The position numbers were made by a program, and so were the translations under genes. Below, in pieces: positions 5,382 to 5,395 of a stretch of DNA of 5,395 nt. The stretch lies in contig CAJKZK010000111.1 in NCBI GenBank assembly GCA_905204225.1, forward strand, positions 1 through 5,395, given 5' to 3'. This DNA comes from an uncultured Bacillota bacterium (GTDB lineage Bacteria > Bacillota_I > Bacilli_A > RFN20 > CAG-449). Positions within the stretch are counted from its first letter, which is position 1; each line of letters begins with the position of its first letter. Under the pieces are notes generated by a model. That model searched no databases, was not told the DNA's origin, and was given only the letters and a program-made list of their open reading frames with translations.

Positions 5382-5395
5382 TTGTCATCAATATA
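5382..5395 (-). other. sigK upstream edge: no RBS, tandem stops, overlapping mini-ORF
   Basis: The minus strand reads TATATTGATGACAA before the sigK ATG. It contains two consecutive in-frame TGA codons, no purine-rich Shine-Dalgarno sequence, and an out-of-frame ATG at 5388-5386 that opens a four-codon reading frame (Met-Thr-Asn-Asp, stop at 5376-5374) across the sigK start. Too little sequence is present to see a promoter or the neighbouring gene. Confidence 0.5.

Noticed and set aside
1..5395. CRISPR arrays, tRNA/rRNA genes, insertion sequences or attachment sites
   Set aside because: No spaced direct repeats, structural RNA signatures or transposase fragments were seen; coding sequence fills almost all of the window.

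Overview
This window comes from an AT-rich, low-GC Gram-positive (Firmicutes/Bacillota-type) genome. The supporting evidence is strong AGGAG-type ribosome sites, A/T-ending codons throughout, Gram-positive-type topoisomerase IV subunits and a sporulation sigma factor of the sigma-K family. The base composition resembles a Mollicute or an uncultured gut relative of one. However, all nine Trp codons in the two long genes are TGG and no reading frame contains an internal TGA, so the genetic code looks standard (UGA = stop). A species cannot be named from the sequence alone.

Layout from left to right. Positions 1-46, minus strand: the first 15 codons of a divergent gene with a hydrophobic N-terminus, probably plsY (acyl-phosphate:glycerol-3-phosphate acyltransferase). 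Positions 47-157: a 111-bp divergent intergenic region with a perfect 20-bp A/T palindrome and an extended -10 promoter for parE. Positions 158-2116: parE, the topoisomerase IV ATPase/TOPRIM subunit. Positions 2119-4695: parC, the topoisomerase IV DNA-cleavage subunit, only 2 bp downstream of parE and evidently cotranscribed. Positions 4692-5381, minus strand: sigK, which converges on parC; the two stop codons overlap by the four bases TTAA. Positions 5382-5395: 14 bp upstream of sigK with no ribosome-binding sequence.

ParE and ParC form the A2B2 type II topoisomerase that unlinks replicated chromosomes. They are assigned to topoisomerase IV rather than gyrase because the ParC C-terminal domain lacks the GyrA box and aligns with Gram-positive ParC, and because ParE has the DADTDG form of the second TOPRIM motif. 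SigK directs late mother-cell transcription during endospore formation; its preserved hydrophobic pro-sequence implies the pro-sigma-K processing pathway in this organism.

No wholly new system is evident. The most notable observation is a perfect beta-clamp-binding pentapeptide (QLSLF) in the C-terminal tail of ParC, which could tether topoisomerase IV to the replication clamp. Secondary points are an intact pro-sigma-K gene in a Mollicute-like base composition, the terminator-less tail-to-tail parC/sigK junction, and natural substitutions at drug-contact positions of both topoisomerase subunits.
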